From AC-32 sp038236705 (lineage in GTDB: Bacteria > Actinomycetota > Thermoleophilia > Gaiellales > Gaiellaceae): 64,000 nt of DNA. The stretch lies in the NCBI GenBank assembly GCA_038236705.1, contig JBBRZN010000007.1:1-64000 (forward strand), read 5' to 3'. Each line of letters starts with the position of its first letter. Within the stretch, counting starts at the first letter, position 1. The notes beneath the pieces are model-generated. The model was given only the letters and a program-made list of their open reading frames with translations. It was not told where the DNA came from and made no database searches. This document shows, in pieces, positions 1-8,349 of the stretch. Position numbers and translations under genes: made by a program.

Positions 1-185
1 AGAACGATGCCGGCGAACGAGCCGACGAAGGTCAGCCAGTCCGGAACGTCGAGGCTGAAGACGTTGCCGACGACCGCACCTAGGAACAGCTCGATCAGCG
101 CGACCGAGAAGCCGACCTCGACAGAGATCATCGAGGCGACGAGAATCGTCGCTGCGAGTACGGCGGCTATGGCGATGCTGCTCAT
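1..185 (-). CDS. Cation:proton antiporter, N-terminal part (runs off window)
   Basis: Only the first 61 codons lie in the window. The reading begins MSSIAIAAVLAATILVASM and continues through a hydrophobic stretch with VEVGFSVALIELFLGAVVG, which looks like the first membrane helices of CPA2/Kef-type sodium or potassium/proton antiporters. The ATG at 183-185 is preceded by a good GGAGG ribosome-binding site six bases upstream, which fixes the start. The family exchanges Na+ or K+ for protons across the cytoplasmic membrane. Substrate and C-terminal regulatory domains cannot be seen. The call rests on hydrophobicity and a short family-like segment. Confidence 0.6.
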   Translation of the reverse strand, partial: MSSIAIAAVLAATILVASMISVEVGFSVALIELFLGAVVGNVFSLDVPDWLTFVGSFAGIV

Positions 186-302
186 CTCTACCTCCGGTAA
201 GCGAACGTCAGGGGTAGAGGCCATCAGCTCCCGCGGGAGCGGTTGAGCGCGAGCCTCATCGCGCTTGCAGCACGCTCACTATAGCCGTGGGGCGAAGCGG
301 TG

Positions 303-2063
303 CTAGGGCGCCGTGCGGTCGTTCGCGACGAACGCGGCGTAGGTGACCGGCATGCGCTGCTCGAGGAACAGCTCACAGGCCTGCGCGTAGCGGCGGATCT
401 CGCGCTGGGCCGTCTCCGAGTTGCGCAGCGAGACGAAGTTCATCAGCGAGCGGGCGTTGACCGTCCAGTAGAACTCGGTGTAGGCCCCGACCGGGAGCAC
501 AGCCCGCGCTAGCTCACGCGCTACGCCCTGCTCGACCAGCTCCTCATAGGCCCGGTACGCAGCCTCGTAGAGCTCTTGGAGGCGCTCGCGCGTGCTCTCC
601 GCGAGCTCCGGCTCGACCGGCTCGAACGAGTACGAGCCCGGCTTGCCGACCTGCGTCCGCACGTCCTCGGGCGCGGGCACGTAGAACTCGTCGGTCGCCC
701 GCGCGTAGCGCATCGAGAACTCGTTGAACGAGCCGACCCGGTGCCTGAACCACTCGCGCGCGACGAAGATCGGCGTGCGCACGTGGAACCGGAACGAGTT
801 GTGCTCGAAAGGAGTGTTGCCACACCAGACCGCGTAACCGTTCCTGCGCACGTACAGGGTGTTGTTCGGAACCTCCACACAGTGGATCGCGCCGTCGTAC
901 CGCTCGACACCCATGTGTGACTCCGCCTGCTCGCGCGTGCGGCAGAGCGCAGGACGAGTGTTTCGACCCGAGTAGATGCTGACCCTCCAGCGCGGCTTCT
1001 GTCCGTAATGGCCGTCTCCGGGAGCCGACGGATGCGGACGGACGCTTGCGCTCCTGCCGATCTTGAGAGCCAATTCCTGGACCCCGTCGGCGAGGCGCCG
1101 GCTCGTCGTCGAATAGCTGTGGCGGTCCTGGCGCCCTTCTCGACGGTGGATGGAGCCGTCAGAGTTGAGCAGGCCCTCGAAGAGCGCCTCTAGGGATGCT
1201 GGGTCAAGCCGGAGAATCGAGGGCGGGATGACTTTCTCGCGTTCGCTGTAGCAGTCGGCGAAGAGGGTGCGGAGTGAACCGCTCACCGGGACCGCAAAAC
1301 GTTTGTCTCGTCCCCACTCGCGCAACTCCAATCCAGCCTCTGCTACCGCCTGCCGCAGGAACGTGATCTCTCGAGCCTTCCTCAGATTGAAGACGATGTG
1401 ATTGGACGTCGAGAGGCTGCCGTCACCGATGAAAAGGCCGAGCAGCCGGAGCAGCGATTGCGCCGGGAATTTGTCTCGGTCGAAGGAGAACGAGTTCGTC
1501 TGCTCGCCCGTCCAGGTCGCCGTGCTCGTGTGGCGGTGCGAGCGCCAGAGAACGGCGTGGGCAGGCATGAGGGAAAAGCGCGGATCTCCTCGCTCCGGCC
1601 TCGTGGTTTGGGGCGAGGCGAGAATTCGGTGATCGGGCGTCACCAGCAGATCAAGGCTCATTCCCTGAAAGCCGATCATGTGCCCGCGATACTCCTTGCG
1701 GACAAGCCGCAAGGCCGGCTGATATTCGAGCATTCCCTCCCGCGACCGAGTAGCGAAGAGTTCTTCACCGGTGATGTCGGGCCACGCCTTCCAGCCGTCG
1801 GCGGTTAGGACATCCGTCCCGTCGTCGTAGCAGCCATGGCGCTCCCGCATCAGGAAGCGGATCAACCCCTGGTCTGACTCGTCCATCTCCTCGACGCGCC
1901 GTGCGAAGCTGACCCGCGCCCCGTTCACGACCGAGAGATCGTCGGCCATCGCGTCGTCGAGCCGCACGAAACCGTGATCGAGGAGGCGGACGGTGTTGTC
2001 GGGTATCACTTCGGGAATAGTGACCGCCACGCGGGCGAGTGTACCGGGGGCATATGTCGGCAC
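303..2063 (-). CDS. thyX: FAD-dependent thymidylate synthase ThyX interrupted by an intein
   Basis: Flavin-dependent thymidylate synthase makes dTMP from dUMP using methylene-tetrahydrofolate and NADPH. The 586-residue reading splits into N-extein (1-77, ending LMRERHG), a 339-residue intein and C-extein (from TPFEHN). The exteins together make about 247 residues, normal for ThyX. The ThyX signature is visible as FRHRVGSFNEFSMRYA. The GTG at 2063 gives a long N-terminus overlapping the divergent DUF72 gene. A GTG at 2009 (MIPDNTVRLLDHGFVRL) matches the usual start better and removes the overlap. No thyA is seen in the window. Without splicing the enzyme core would be split just before TPFEHN. 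Confidence 0.93.
   Translation of the reverse strand: MPTYAPGTLARVAVTIPEVIPDNTVRLLDHGFVRLDDAMADDLSVVNGARVSFARRVEEMDESDQGLIRFLMRERHGCYDDGTDVLTADGWKAWPDITGEELFATRSREGMLEYQPALRLVRKEYRGHMIGFQGMSLDLLVTPDHRILASPQTTRPERGDPRFSLMPAHAVLWRSHRHTSTATWTGEQTNSFSFDRDKFPAQSLLRLLGLFIGDGSLSTSNHIVFNLRKAREITFLRQAVAEAGLELREWGRDKRFAVPVSGSLRTLFADCYSEREKVIPPSILRLDPASLEALFEGLLNSDGSIHRREGRQDRHSYSTTSRRLADGVQELALKIGRSASVRPHPSAPGDGHYGQKPRWRVSIYSGRNTRPALCRTREQAESHMGVERYDGAIHCVEVPNNTLYVRRNGYAVWCGNTPFEHNSFRFHVRTPIFVAREWFRHRVGSFNEFSMRYARATDEFYVPAPEDVRTQVGKPGSYSFEPVEPELAESTRERLQELYEAAYRAYEELVEQGVARELARAVLPVGAYTEFYWTVNARSLMNFVSLRNSETAQREIRRYAQACELFLEQRMPVTYAAFVANDRTAP
816..1832 (-). other. Intein within ThyX with LAGLIDADG endonuclease
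   Basis: This in-frame protein-splicing element starts with Cys (ThyX residue 78, CYDDGTDVLTADGW, block A) and ends with Asn before Thr+1 (GYAVWCGN then T). Block B contains LLVTPDHRILA with the TxxH motif. Two LAGLIDADG-like motifs, LLGLFIGDGSLS and FEGLLNSDGSIH, show an embedded homing endonuclease. The penultimate residue is Gly instead of the common His, and the +1 nucleophile is Thr. The insertion point, RERHG/TPFEHN, lies in a conserved part of ThyX, as is usual for inteins. No frameshift or stop is present, so splicing and homing both look possible. Confidence 0.9.
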
Positions 2064-2682
2064 TTCAGGCTGGTCCTACCCACCCTGGCGGGGCGGGTTC
2101 TACCCCGAGAAGGCGCGGCCGGCGGACTTCCTGCGGCTCTACTCCGACCGGCTTCCGTCGGTCGAGCTGAACGCGGCCGGGTACCGGCTGCCGGCCGAGG
2201 GAAGCTTCAAGGCCTGGGCCGAGCAGGTGCCACCGGAGTTCCGATTCGCGGTCAAGCTGCCACGCCAGATCACGCATGCCGGCCGACTCGATGGCGTCGG
2301 CACCTTCTGCCAGCGGGTGCGGCTACTCGGAGAAAAGCTCGGTCCGCTCCTCGTTCAGCTCGTCCGGCCGCGCGACGACGGCTTCCTGCTGCTCCTACGC
2401 GAGTCACTCGACCCCGAGCTCGAGGTCGCGTACGAGGTGCGTCACGAGTCGTGGCAGGACGTCGAGTTGCCTGTGCGCGTCAACTCGCTCGAGGGCGAGG
2501 GGCCGTTTCGCTACTTACGCCTGCGGGAGCCTCCCTACGACGAAACGGCCCTCGCCGCCTGGGCCGAGCGGCTACGGCCGCTGCTGGACGACGGCGCGCG
2601 CGTCTACTGCTACTTCAAGCACGAGGACGAACCGACGGCGCCGCTCTACGCGCAGCGCCTTCTCGAGCTCCTTAGTGGCTGA
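2020..2682 (+). CDS. DUF72 family protein (YecE-like)
   Basis: The protein contains YVGTSGWSYPPWRGGFYPE at its start and FRFAVKLPRQITH further on, both typical of DUF72, a TIM-barrel-like family of unknown biochemical role. The GTG at 2020 gives about 220 residues, slightly shorter than the usual 240-290. In-frame starts further upstream would add residues unlike the family. The gene is divergent from thyX, with starts close enough to overlap depending on the thyX start chosen. Its 3' end overlaps the convergent gene at 2672-2971 by 11 bases. Confidence 0.85.
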   Translation: MTATRASVPGAYVGTSGWSYPPWRGGFYPEKARPADFLRLYSDRLPSVELNAAGYRLPAEGSFKAWAEQVPPEFRFAVKLPRQITHAGRLDGVGTFCQRVRLLGEKLGPLLVQLVRPRDDGFLLLLRESLDPELEVAYEVRHESWQDVELPVRVNSLEGEGPFRYLRLREPPYDETALAAWAERLRPLLDDGARVYCYFKHEDEPTAPLYAQRLLELLSG

Positions 2683-2971
2683 TCTCCTCGATCACCTCGT
2701 AGAAGCCGTCGGCGCCGACCGAGTCGATGTGCGGAGCCATCTCCTCGTTGCGCGCCTTCTGCTCCTCTTCCATCCCTTCGGCGCGGAGCTCGTCCGGGGA
2801 CCGGTCGGTCAGCCCGAAGGCGATGATCTCGTCCGGGTCGTTGAGGTTCCTGAGGATGTAAGCGTGCACGCCCTTGGGCCAGTTCTCCGGGTCGCCTTCC
2901 CAGGCGGCGCGCCACTCCTCGTAGCTGCCGGGCTTGAGCTTGCGCACGGTCAGCGCTGCGTACTTCGCCAT
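2672..2971 (-). CDS. Small conserved protein, probable dimeric alpha-beta barrel fold
   Basis: This 99-residue cytoplasmic protein begins MAKYAALTVRKLKPGSYEEW and contains HAYILRNLNDPDEIIAFGL. The pattern resembles ferredoxin-like dimeric alpha-beta barrel (ABM/EthD-like) proteins. An AGGAGG-type ribosome-binding site lies just upstream of the ATG. It sits 12 bases downstream of the aminotransferase gene on the same strand, so the two may be co-transcribed. No catalytic residues can be identified and the function is unknown. Confidence 0.7.
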   Translation of the reverse strand: MAKYAALTVRKLKPGSYEEWRAAWEGDPENWPKGVHAYILRNLNDPDEIIAFGLTDRSPDELRAEGMEEEQKARNEEMAPHIDSVGADGFYEVIEEISH

Positions 2972-2983
2972 GCCGGGTTCCTC

Positions 2984-4120
2984 CTAACTAGGGGTTCCGG
3001 CGATCCTACTCCCGACGATCTCGGAGATCTGCTCGACCGCGTGGCGCAGCTCGTCGTCGGTGTTGAAGAAATGGGGCCCGAGCCGCAGGCCGATGTCGGG
3101 CCGGTAGTCGCAGAGGATGCCGCGCGCGGCCAGCTCCTCGCCGACGCGCTCGAAGTCCGGCGTGCGAACGACCACCGTGCCGCCACGCCGGGCCGGGTCG
3201 CGCGGGCTGCCGACCTGGAAGCCCGCCTCGGCGAGCAGCTCGACGAGCAGCGCCGTTTGCTCGACGGAACGCTCGCGAATCCGCTCGACGCCGACCTCCT
3301 CGATCACGTCGTAGCCGGCCGTCGCGGCATAGAGCGCGGGCACGTTCGGCGTGCCGGTGAGGAAGCGCGCGGCGCCGTCGGCGTAGTCCTGCTCGGGCTC
3401 GAAGGCGAAGGGCCGCGCGTGCGCCTGCCAGCCGGTGAGGGACGGCTCGAGGATCGCGGCAAGGTCGGGCCGCACGTACAGCCACCCGGCGCCGGGGCCG
3501 CCGCAGAGCCACTTGACCGACCCGCCGACGGCGAAGTCCACGCCGAGCGCCGTCACGTCGAGTGGGACGCTCCCGACCGACTGGTAAGCGTCGAGCACGA
3601 CCAGCGCGCCGTGCTCGTGCGCCCGCCGGACGATCGCCTCGACGTCCTGGATCTCGCCCGTCTTGTAGAGCACGTGCGACACCGGGACGAGCAGCGTCCG
3701 GTCGTCGATCGCCTCGACCACGCCCTCGTCGTCGGCCGCCACAACCACGTCGGCGCCGCGCTGTGCCTGGTAGAGGTAGCGCACCGAGGGGAAGTTGCCC
3801 TCCTCGTAGACGATCCGCCGGCGCGGCCCGTCGAAGCCGAAGCACGAGAGCACGACCGCTTCGGCGATCGTGACGTTCTGGTGCATCGAGACGGTCCCGG
3901 GCGGAGCGCCGATCAGCCGCGCGATCTGGTCGCCGACGGTCAGGGGCAGCTCCCACCAGCCCTCGCCCCAGGCCCGGATGCCCCGGGTATTCCAGTCGCG
4001 CGCGTACCTGAGCACGCGCTCCTCGGCGGCCGCGGGCATCGCCCCGAGCGAGTGGTTGATCAGGTACGTCGTCTGGGCGAGGATCGGGAAGCGCTCGCGG
4101 TAGCCGAGGAGGTCCGTCAC
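2984..4120 (-). CDS. Class V aminotransferase / kynureninase-like PLP enzyme
   Basis: This 378-residue fold-type I PLP enzyme starts at a GTG (MTDLLGYRERFPILAQTTYLI). The cofactor-binding region includes the Asp in VVLDAYQSVGSV and the probable Schiff-base lysine in VGGSVKWLCGGPG. That arrangement is typical of class V aminotransferases, cysteine desulfurases and kynureninases. The active-site loops do not allow a substrate to be named. Longer upstream readings in the same frame lie inside the next gene and are not supported. Neighbours give no pathway clue beyond the small protein that follows. Confidence 0.85.
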   Translation of the reverse strand: MTDLLGYRERFPILAQTTYLINHSLGAMPAAAEERVLRYARDWNTRGIRAWGEGWWELPLTVGDQIARLIGAPPGTVSMHQNVTIAEAVVLSCFGFDGPRRRIVYEEGNFPSVRYLYQAQRGADVVVAADDEGVVEAIDDRTLLVPVSHVLYKTGEIQDVEAIVRRAHEHGALVVLDAYQSVGSVPLDVTALGVDFAVGGSVKWLCGGPGAGWLYVRPDLAAILEPSLTGWQAHARPFAFEPEQDYADGAARFLTGTPNVPALYAATAGYDVIEEVGVERIRERSVEQTALLVELLAEAGFQVGSPRDPARRGGTVVVRTPDFERVGEELAARGILCDYRPDIGLRLGPHFFNTDDELRHAVEQISEIVGSRIAGTPS

Positions 4121-4152
4121 CGGGCGCGAGTATAGGGCGGCCGCGCCGGCGG

Positions 4153-5193
4153 CTAGCTCAACCGCTTCAAGACACCGAGAGCACGCTGGTCCCAGGGAAC
4201 GCGATGCGTGAAACCGGCCGCGGCGATGCCCTCTCGGTTTGCCAGGTACCAGTCGTACGTGTTGCACAGCGCCTGCTCGTTCGAGAACCGTGGCGCGTAG
4301 CCGAGCAGCCGTTGCGCCTTCGAGACGTCCACGAACGAGTCTCTGTGGGCGGTGCGGTAGTGCCACTCGGCGAGCGGTGAGAGCCGGGCGAGCTCGAGCG
4401 CGCGCAGCGCGAGCTCGGCCGGGCGGGCGGGCACCGGGCGCAGGCGGCTGTCCGAGCCCGCGTGGGTGATCAGGCCCTCCAAGTCGGAGCGAACGGTGCC
4501 GAACTCGGTCGCGCCCACGTTGAAGGTCTCGCTCGCCGAATCGGCGCCGGCGGCGCTGACCGTCGCATCGACGAGGTCCTCGACCGCGAGCAGCTGGTAG
4601 CGATTCGAGCCGTCCCCGAGGATCGGGATGCGGCGGCCCTCGCGGATCCAGTCGAAGAGGATCTCGAAGACGCCGAGCCGCTCCGGGCCAATGAAGGTCT
4701 TCGGGCGCACGACGACCACCTCGAGCCCCCGGCGGCCCGCTCGGCGCGCGACGCGCTCGGCCTCGATTTTCGACTCGCCGTAGGCCCCGACGCCGACGAG
4801 CGGCGCGTCCTCGCGCAGCGGGTGGTGCTTCGGGACCCCGTAGACCGCGGTCGACGAGATCAGCACCGCCCGGGCCACGCCTGCCTCGAGGGCCGCCGCG
4901 AAGGTGACCGCGGTGCCGTCCACGTTGCTCGAGCGGATCGCCTCGCGCGAGGCCTGAATCGGCAGCGCCGCGGCGGCGTGCACGAGCACGTCGGCTCCGT
5001 CCACGAGGCGAGCGGCGGCGGCCGGGTCGCGCACGTCGCCGCGCAGCTCCTCGACTCCGCGCTCGAGCTCGGCGTCGTCGAGACGCGCGAGGTCGAGCGT
5101 GCGCACCTCGTGCCCGTCGGCCAGAAGCCGCCGCGCGAGGTGCAGGCCGAGGAAGCCAGCGCCGCCGGAGATCGCCCACCGCATCGAAGTCAC
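4153..5193 (-). CDS. NAD-dependent epimerase/dehydratase (extended SDR)
   Basis: This 346-residue extended short-chain dehydrogenase has an N-terminal Rossmann motif, ISGGAGFLGLHLARRLL, and the catalytic YGESK (YxxxK) after the SSTAVYG segment. The substrate-binding region ends FNVGATEFGTV. Such enzymes oxidise or epimerise nucleotide sugars or related alcohols. The exact substrate is not evident. The start could be MTSMRW at 5193 or the internal ATG nine bases later. It runs divergently from the lytic transglycosylase gene and lies 32 bases upstream of the aminotransferase gene on the same strand. Confidence 0.85.
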   Translation of the reverse strand: MTSMRWAISGGAGFLGLHLARRLLADGHEVRTLDLARLDDAELERGVEELRGDVRDPAAAARLVDGADVLVHAAAALPIQASREAIRSSNVDGTAVTFAAALEAGVARAVLISSTAVYGVPKHHPLREDAPLVGVGAYGESKIEAERVARRAGRRGLEVVVVRPKTFIGPERLGVFEILFDWIREGRRIPILGDGSNRYQLLAVEDLVDATVSAAGADSASETFNVGATEFGTVRSDLEGLITHAGSDSRLRPVPARPAELALRALELARLSPLAEWHYRTAHRDSFVDVSKAQRLLGYAPRFSNEQALCNTYDWYLANREGIAAAGFTHRVPWDQRALGVLKRLS

Positions 5194-5238
5194 GCTAGCG
5201 GGAGGAATCGCGAGGCGACGGCAGAACGGGGTCCGTCC

Positions 5239-6141
5239 GTGGCCGGCAGATCCGTCGCCCTGTGCGCGGCCGTCCTGGCGTCGCTTGCTCTCGGCGCGGC
5301 CGCGAACGCTGCAAACCCCCAGATCGCGGGGCTTCAGGTCGCCCTGCGCGCGTACGGCCTATACGGCGGGCCGATCGACAGCATCGCCGGGCCGGCGACG
5401 GTGCGCGCGACGAAGGCCTTCCAGCACCGCGCCGGGCTCGTGGCCGACGGGCGCGCCGGGCCGGCCACTCGCCGGGCGCTGGGGCCGCTCGGCCGCCCGC
5501 TTTACGGCCGGAGGACGCTGCGGCGCCGGATGTTCGGTTGGGACGTCTCCGTGCTCCAGTTCATGCTCGCGCGCCGAGGCGCGCTCGTGCCGGTCTATGG
5601 CTTCTACGACGCCGCCACGGAGCGGGCGGTGCGCCACTACCAGCGCGCGCGGCGGCTCGCGACGGATGGAATCGCCGGGCCCCGGACGCTGACGGCGCTG
5701 GGCCGCGGCCGTCCTGCGCTGACGCTCGTGAGCCGCAGCGTGCCGGCGCCGCCGCTCGGCGTGCGCGGGCTGCTCGGCCACTGGGCCCGGATCTACGCCG
5801 TCGACCCGAGCCTCGTGCGAGCTCTCGCCTGGATGGAGTCGGGCTTCCAGGCGGGGCTTGTCTCGTCCTCCGGAGCGCGCGGCGTGATGCAGGTCTTGCC
5901 GAGCACGCGCGACTACGTCGAGACGGTACTGCTCGGCAAGCGGGTGCCGAACTCGGTCTCGGGCAACATCCAGATCGGGGTCGTCTACCTGCGCCAGATC
6001 CTGCGCGAGTTCCACGGGAACGAGTCGCGAGCGCTCGCGGGCTGGTACCAGGGGCCGAGCTCGGTCAAGCGCCACGGCCAGTTCCGCGGCACGCGGCAGT
6101 TCGTCGCGAACGTCCTGGCCCTGCGCGACCGAGGGGTCTAG
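5239..6141 (+). CDS. Secreted peptidoglycan-binding lytic transglycosylase
   Basis: The GTG at 5239 gives a 300-residue protein with a clear signal peptide (AVLASLALGAAANA). Two PG_binding_1 repeats follow, each with an LQxALRAYGLYGGPID-like start and a DG(R/I)AGPxT end. A C-terminal SLT domain has the catalytic Glu in ALAWMESGFQAG and the supporting motif SSSGARGVMQVLPST. It should cleave glycan strands outside the membrane. Longer readings upstream lie antisense to the epimerase and lack the leader. The stop overlaps the convergent CopC-CopD gene by 4 bases. Confidence 0.9.
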   Translation: MAGRSVALCAAVLASLALGAAANAANPQIAGLQVALRAYGLYGGPIDSIAGPATVRATKAFQHRAGLVADGRAGPATRRALGPLGRPLYGRRTLRRRMFGWDVSVLQFMLARRGALVPVYGFYDAATERAVRHYQRARRLATDGIAGPRTLTALGRGRPALTLVSRSVPAPPLGVRGLLGHWARIYAVDPSLVRALAWMESGFQAGLVSSSGARGVMQVLPSTRDYVETVLLGKRVPNSVSGNIQIGVVYLRQILREFHGNESRALAGWYQGPSSVKRHGQFRGTRQFVANVLALRDRGV

Positions 6142-7439
6142 CGCTGCTGCTCCGCTAACGGCGCCTGCGGGGCCGGCCGCGCAGGCGGCTTCGAGTCCAC
6201 CAGCACCGCCGCCGCGAGCAGGATCGCCATGCCGACCGCGCTCTCGCCCGCGAGGCTCCGGGGCAGGCGGGCGAACAGCGGCGCTCCCCGCTCGAGGGCC
6301 GGACGCACGAGGAAGTGATGTGCCGCTCCCCACAGGAGCGCGAGCGAGACGAGGGCGAGCTTCACCAGCAGCACCTGGCCGTAGCGCTCGGTCCAGAGGT
6401 CGTCCAGCTGCGGCAGCCGGAGGACGCTCAGGTAGATCCCGGCGGAGAGGATGACGACGATCAGGCCGGTCGCGAGGCGCGAGAAGCTCAGGAAGGCACG
6501 CCGCCTCAGCTCGGGCTCCAGCGGCCAGACCACGAAGGCGAGCTGCACGAGGCCCCCGACCCAGAGCGACGCTGCCGCGAGGTGCGCCCAGTCGGCGAGC
6601 TGCGAAAGCCAGGACGACCCGGCGTCGGCGGCGGAATGGCCCGAGAGCGAGAGGCCGGAGGCGAACGCCAGCGAGAGGGCGAGCGCCGGCCAGAGCGGCC
6701 AGGTGCGGTCGGTCAGCCAGGCGATGAAGACGAGCGCGCTGACGAGCGCGAAGCCGAGGGTCATCGCCACGAAGGCCGTGCCGAAGCGGGTACCGCCCGC
6801 GATCGGCGTCAGGTCCCCGTAGAGGAACTTCCCGAACGGGAGCTGGAGCGCATCCTCGGCGCGGAGCAGGAAGGCGACGATCCCCACCTCGATCGCCCCG
6901 ATCGCGCCCACGCCCAGCACGCGGTAGAAGCGGCGTTCGGCCGCCGGGCCCAGAGGGCCGCGCAGGACGAGCAGCCGGAAGCCGAGCCCGCCGGCGAGCA
7001 GCGCGAGGGCGAGGAAGTAGAGCCAGCGCACCACGTGCTCTTCCGTCGTCGGTCCCGAGGCACCGAAGGCCTCGGTCGCGGGCGGCGCGCGGTGGCGGAC
7101 GCCGAACGTGAAGACGCCGGCGATCACGTGCCCGTCGGCGGAGACGGCGGTCCACCTGACCGTGTATGCGCCTCGCGGCAGCCGGCTCACCGGCGCGTCG
7201 ATCGTTCGCTTGTCCGGGCTCCTCAGCGTCTTGCCGGAGACGAGGCCTCCCTTGGCCGTGTAGATGCGAATCGCGTTCGGCAGCGCCTTCACGCTCTGGT
7301 CGAAGCTCAGGCGCACGACCCGGGGCGAACCCTTCAGGCGCTCCTGGAACCCCGGGGTCGAGCGAACAAGCGTCGCGTGCGCCGAGGCCGCGGCCGGGAA
7401 GACGAGCGCGAGAAGCGCGGCTGCGAGCAGGCGTCTCAC
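6138..7439 (-). CDS. CopC-CopD fusion copper transport protein
   Basis: This 433-residue protein has a signal peptide ending ASA, then a CopC domain with the metal-binding N-terminal His (HATLVRSTPG) and the second site in SADGHVIAGVFTFG. A CopD domain of about eight membrane helices follows. CopC binds Cu at the outer face and CopD is thought to carry it across the membrane. The GTG start overlaps the stop of the preceding membrane gene (GTGA), so it is the last gene of a coupled operon. Confidence 0.9.
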   Translation of the reverse strand: MRRLLAAALLALVFPAAASAHATLVRSTPGFQERLKGSPRVVRLSFDQSVKALPNAIRIYTAKGGLVSGKTLRSPDKRTIDAPVSRLPRGAYTVRWTAVSADGHVIAGVFTFGVRHRAPPATEAFGASGPTTEEHVVRWLYFLALALLAGGLGFRLLVLRGPLGPAAERRFYRVLGVGAIGAIEVGIVAFLLRAEDALQLPFGKFLYGDLTPIAGGTRFGTAFVAMTLGFALVSALVFIAWLTDRTWPLWPALALSLAFASGLSLSGHSAADAGSSWLSQLADWAHLAAASLWVGGLVQLAFVVWPLEPELRRRAFLSFSRLATGLIVVILSAGIYLSVLRLPQLDDLWTERYGQVLLVKLALVSLALLWGAAHHFLVRPALERGAPLFARLPRSLAGESAVGMAILLAAAVLVDSKPPARPAPQAPLAEQQR

Positions 7440-8020
7440 CGGTGCGGCTCACCGGCAAGGGGCGAGAGGTGACCGAAGATCGGCGCAACGTCGCGGTCGG
7501 AGTAGAGCAACACCGAGATCACTACGAGCGTGAGCGCAAACCCCGAGCTCCAGACGGGCGAGCGGCGGCGGAAGGCTCCGACGAGCGGGAAGATCGCGCC
7601 GACGAAGGCCGCCCAGCCGAGCGCGTGGTGGAGGAAAGCGGCCCGGGCGAAGAGCCAGCCGTTCTGCTCGTGGATCAGCAGCGCCGTCCCCGAGACCGCA
7701 AGCGCCAGCGGCATCGCCAACCGCCAAGCGGTGTGGTGGAGCTTGCCGCGAACGAGGCCGAGCTCCGCCGCCCCGGCCAGCATCATCGTCTGAGCCCAGG
7801 CTCCGTGGGCGATCATGTGGATCGTCGAGTTGGTGTAGAAGACCATCACGGGCCACATCAGCACGCCCAGCCCGAAGAGCAGGGCCGGCCAGAGATAGGC
7901 GCGCCACGGGCGCCGGCTCCAGATCTCCTCCCCGACGAGCGCGCGGGCGAGCAGGCAGAGCCCGAGGAGCAGAAAGCCGGTCGCGAAGAGCCAGTGGACG
8001 TGCTCTGCGGGCGGTTCCAT
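7436..8020 (-). CDS. Multi-pass membrane protein of the copper operon
   Basis: This 194-residue protein (MEPPAEHVHWLFATGFLLL) has about five or six predicted membrane helices. Histidines suited to metal or haem binding occur in STIHMIAHGAW, GKLHHTAW and FLHHALGWA. It resembles, without clear identity, membrane proteins linked to cytochrome oxidase assembly such as CtaG, but it is shorter than CtaG. The ATG overlaps the stop of the upstream gene (TGATG) and its stop overlaps copCD (GTGA), so all three are probably translationally coupled. A role in copper or oxidase assembly is inferred from context. Confidence 0.72.
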   Translation of the reverse strand: MEPPAEHVHWLFATGFLLLGLCLLARALVGEEIWSRRPWRAYLWPALLFGLGVLMWPVMVFYTNSTIHMIAHGAWAQTMMLAGAAELGLVRGKLHHTAWRLAMPLALAVSGTALLIHEQNGWLFARAAFLHHALGWAAFVGAIFPLVGAFRRRSPVWSSGFALTLVVISVLLYSDRDVAPIFGHLSPLAGEPHR

Positions 8021-8289
8021 CAGCGCTCCTCCGCCTCGAGGTCGTCGATCACGCCGGGCGCGACGAACAGCGCGAAGACAACACCCACGGCGATCGCGAG
8101 CAGAGGCGGCTCGACGAGCAGCCACCAGAACCCCTGGCCGCGCGGGTGCAGGAGCGTGATCCGATCGGGCTGGAGGAACGCCCAGCCGACACCGCCGAAC
8201 ATCGTCAGCGGGCCTAATGAGCCGACGGCTTTTGCGCGAAGCGATCTGTGACCGGCCGCGACGCGCTCGCTGATCAGTTGAGTACTCAT
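8020..8289 (-). CDS. Small two-helix membrane protein
   Basis: The ATG at 8287-8289 is preceded by GGGAGGTGG and gives 89 residues (MSTQLISERVAAG). A GTG two codons earlier lies inside the ribosome-binding site and is less likely. Two hydrophobic segments (GPLTMFGGVGWAFLQ and a C-terminal LLVEPPLLAIAVGVVFALFV) suggest a small integral membrane protein with an acidic tail. It overlaps the next membrane gene by one base. No family is recognised. Confidence 0.7.
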   Translation of the reverse strand: MSTQLISERVAAGHRSLRAKAVGSLGPLTMFGGVGWAFLQPDRITLLHPRGQGFWWLLVEPPLLAIAVGVVFALFVAPGVIDDLEAEER

Positions 8290-8349
8290 CTCCACCTCCC
8301 CGTCGTTGGGACACTCACGGGGCCCGCGGCGCTGGGCTGTGACCGCGGG

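Noticed and set aside
2276..4135. 619-codon open frame on the plus strand over DUF72 and the aminotransferase
   Set aside because: It runs out of frame through DUF72 and antisense to the aminotransferase, and its translation is low-complexity Arg/Asp/Val sequence.
4462..5238. Long N-terminal extension of the lytic transglycosylase
   Set aside because: It lies antisense to the epimerase and would hide the clear signal peptide starting at 5239.
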